Below, in pieces: positions 63,233 to 64,000 of a stretch of 64,000 bases of DNA. Numbering within the stretch: the first letter of the stretch is position 1; each line of letters begins with the position of its first letter. Source of the DNA: Rhodoferax mekongensis (GTDB lineage Bacteria > Pseudomonadota > Gammaproteobacteria > Burkholderiales > Burkholderiaceae_C); contig NZ_CP132507.1 of NCBI RefSeq assembly GCF_032191775.1, positions 1,823,001-1,887,000 on the forward strand. Reading direction: 5' to 3'. The notes beneath the pieces were generated by a model. The model did no database searches and was not told where the DNA came from. It worked only from the letters and a program-made list of their open reading frames with translations. The position numbers were made by a program, and so were the translations under genes.

Positions 63233-64000
63233 ATGACTGACGCTTTTGAAGTGACAGGCGAATTCGCGCCTGCCGAAAACCTTTCCGTTTCCGCAACTTC
63301 TGTGGAATCCAACGTGGCTGCCGAGACTGTGGAAGCTGCCGCTCCCGAAGCCCCCAACGGTTTCGTGGAACTGGGCCTGGCACCTGCTTTGGTGCAAGCC
63401 TGTAAAGACCTGGGCTACACCCAACCCACCACCGTGCAGCAAAAGGCCATTCCTTTGGCCATGGCTGGTGTAGGCTCCGAGAAGGCCGGCAAGTTTGTCG
63501 ACCTGATGGTGTCCAGCCAGACAGGTTCCGGCAAGACTGCCGCATTCTTGTTGCCTGTGTTGCACACCTTGTTGACCCAGCAAGCCGAAGCGGAAGCCGC
63601 TGAGCGCGCTGAGTACGAACAAGCCTGCGCTGATGCAGCCGCCAAGGGCGAGCCCGCTCCCAAGCGTGCGAAGCGCAAGGACCCCACCAATCCCCGCAAC
63701 TTCAAGGCGCCTACTCCTGGCGCCCTGATTGTGTGCCCCACACGCGAACTGGCCCAGCAAGTGGCGCACGACGCGATTGACCTGGTGCAGCACTGCCGTG
63801 GCCTGCGCGTCGCCAACATCGTGGGCGGCATGCCTTATCAGTTGCAAATCGCCAAGCTGCAAAACGCCAATCTCGTGGTGGCCACTCCCGGCCGTTTGCT
63901 GGATCTGCAACGTTCCATGCAAATCAAGCTGGACCAAGTTCAGTTCCTGGTGGTGGACGAAGCCGACCGCATGTTGGACCTGGGCTTTGCCGATGACCTG
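63233..64000 (+). CDS. DEAD-box RNA helicase, 3' end cut by window
   Basis: 256 residues visible. After about 45 acidic residues come the Q motif (GFVELGLAPALVQACKDLGY, QPTTVQQKAIPLA), motif I (SSQTGSGKTAAF), Ia (CPTRELAQQ), Ib (ATPGRLLDL) and motif II (VVDEADRMLDLGF). A 45-residue charged insert (AEAEAAERAEYEQACADAAA, then KRAKRKDPTNPRNF) separates motif I from Ia. RhlE-like; the exact subfamily cannot be told without the C-terminal half. ATG at 63233 starts MTDAFEVTGEF. Confidence 0.93.
   Translation, partial: MTDAFEVTGEFAPAENLSVSATSVESNVAAETVEAAAPEAPNGFVELGLAPALVQACKDLGYTQPTTVQQKAIPLAMAGVGSEKAGKFVDLMVSSQTGSGKTAAFLLPVLHTLLTQQAEAEAAERAEYEQACADAAAKGEPAPKRAKRKDPTNPRNFKAPTPGALIVCPTRELAQQVAHDAIDLVQHCRGLRVANIVGGMPYQLQIAKLQNANLVVATPGRLLDLQRSMQIKLDQVQFLVVDEADRMLDLGFADDL

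Noticed and set aside
1..64000. CRISPR arrays, prophage, insertion sequences, tRNA or rRNA genes
   Set aside because: I looked for regularly spaced direct repeats, transposase or integrase motifs and cloverleaf-like sequences and saw none. The interspersed copies are too far apart and vary too much for a CRISPR array.

Overview
The window is chromosomal DNA from a betaproteobacterium of the order Burkholderiales, most likely family Comamonadaceae (Rhodoferax/Curvibacter/Polaromonas-like). This rests on gene order and protein sequence seen here: fabF-rpoE-mucAB-degP-lepA-lepB-rnc-era-recO-pdxJ-acpS-nagZ, sdhCDAB-sdhE-gltA, leuCDB-asd-fimV-truA-trpFBA-accD and rpsP-rimM-trmD-rplS. It is densely coding. 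I found no tRNA, rRNA, prophage, transposase or CRISPR array.

Layout. 1-14 kb (+ strand): the end of fabF, the envelope-stress module (rpoE, rseA, rseB, degP), an intergenic stretch with a probable small RNA and a pair of DnaA-box-like sites, then translation/secretion/cofactor genes from lepA to nagZ. 13.9-21.2 kb is the most unusual part: a rhombosortase facing a subtilisin-like protease that carries a GlyGly-CTERM tail. Upstream of that protease, on the same strand, lie a 4'-phosphopantetheinyl transferase, a 1337-residue membrane-bound NRPS of the poly-amino-acid synthetase (Pls/PosA) type, and a small unknown protein. 21.4-27.2 kb: FecR/OmpA pair, yciH, DUF3820, a chalcone-isomerase-like protein, rluE, a YgjP-like metallopeptidase, lysS, yggT. 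27.2-41.3 kb (- strand): accD, two non-conserved genes inserted after trpA, trpFBA, truA, fimV, asd, leuB, leuD, an entericidin, leuC, a LysR regulator. 41.5-53 kb: a TCA-cycle locus (gltA, sdhE, sdhBADC, a GntR regulator, divergent mdh, a CitE-like lyase, acnB). 53-64 kb: DUF47-pit, TM2 and GNAT genes, the rpsP-rplS cluster, Nudix, a CobD-like protein, rsgA, phhB, an M48 protease, orn and the start of a DEAD-box helicase.

The strongest observation not explained by ordinary annotation is an interspersed repeat of about 55-65 bp. I find eleven diverged copies. They share the core GCGC(g/a)AGCAGCT followed by an A/T-rich stretch ending ATAGCAA, preceded by a GGCGC block. Several sit inside or at the edges of genes: they encode the N-terminus of Era, the C-terminus of LeuD, an internal segment of the CitE-like protein and the N-terminus of PhhB, and supply the start codon of the YgjP-like gene and the stop codon of a periplasmic protein gene. 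This resembles in behaviour the protein-invading palindromic elements known from Rickettsia. Second-tier candidates are the Pls-like NRPS cluster with the neighbouring rhombosortase/GlyGly-CTERM pair, the two-gene insertion in the trp-accD operon, and the degP-lepA intergenic RNA.
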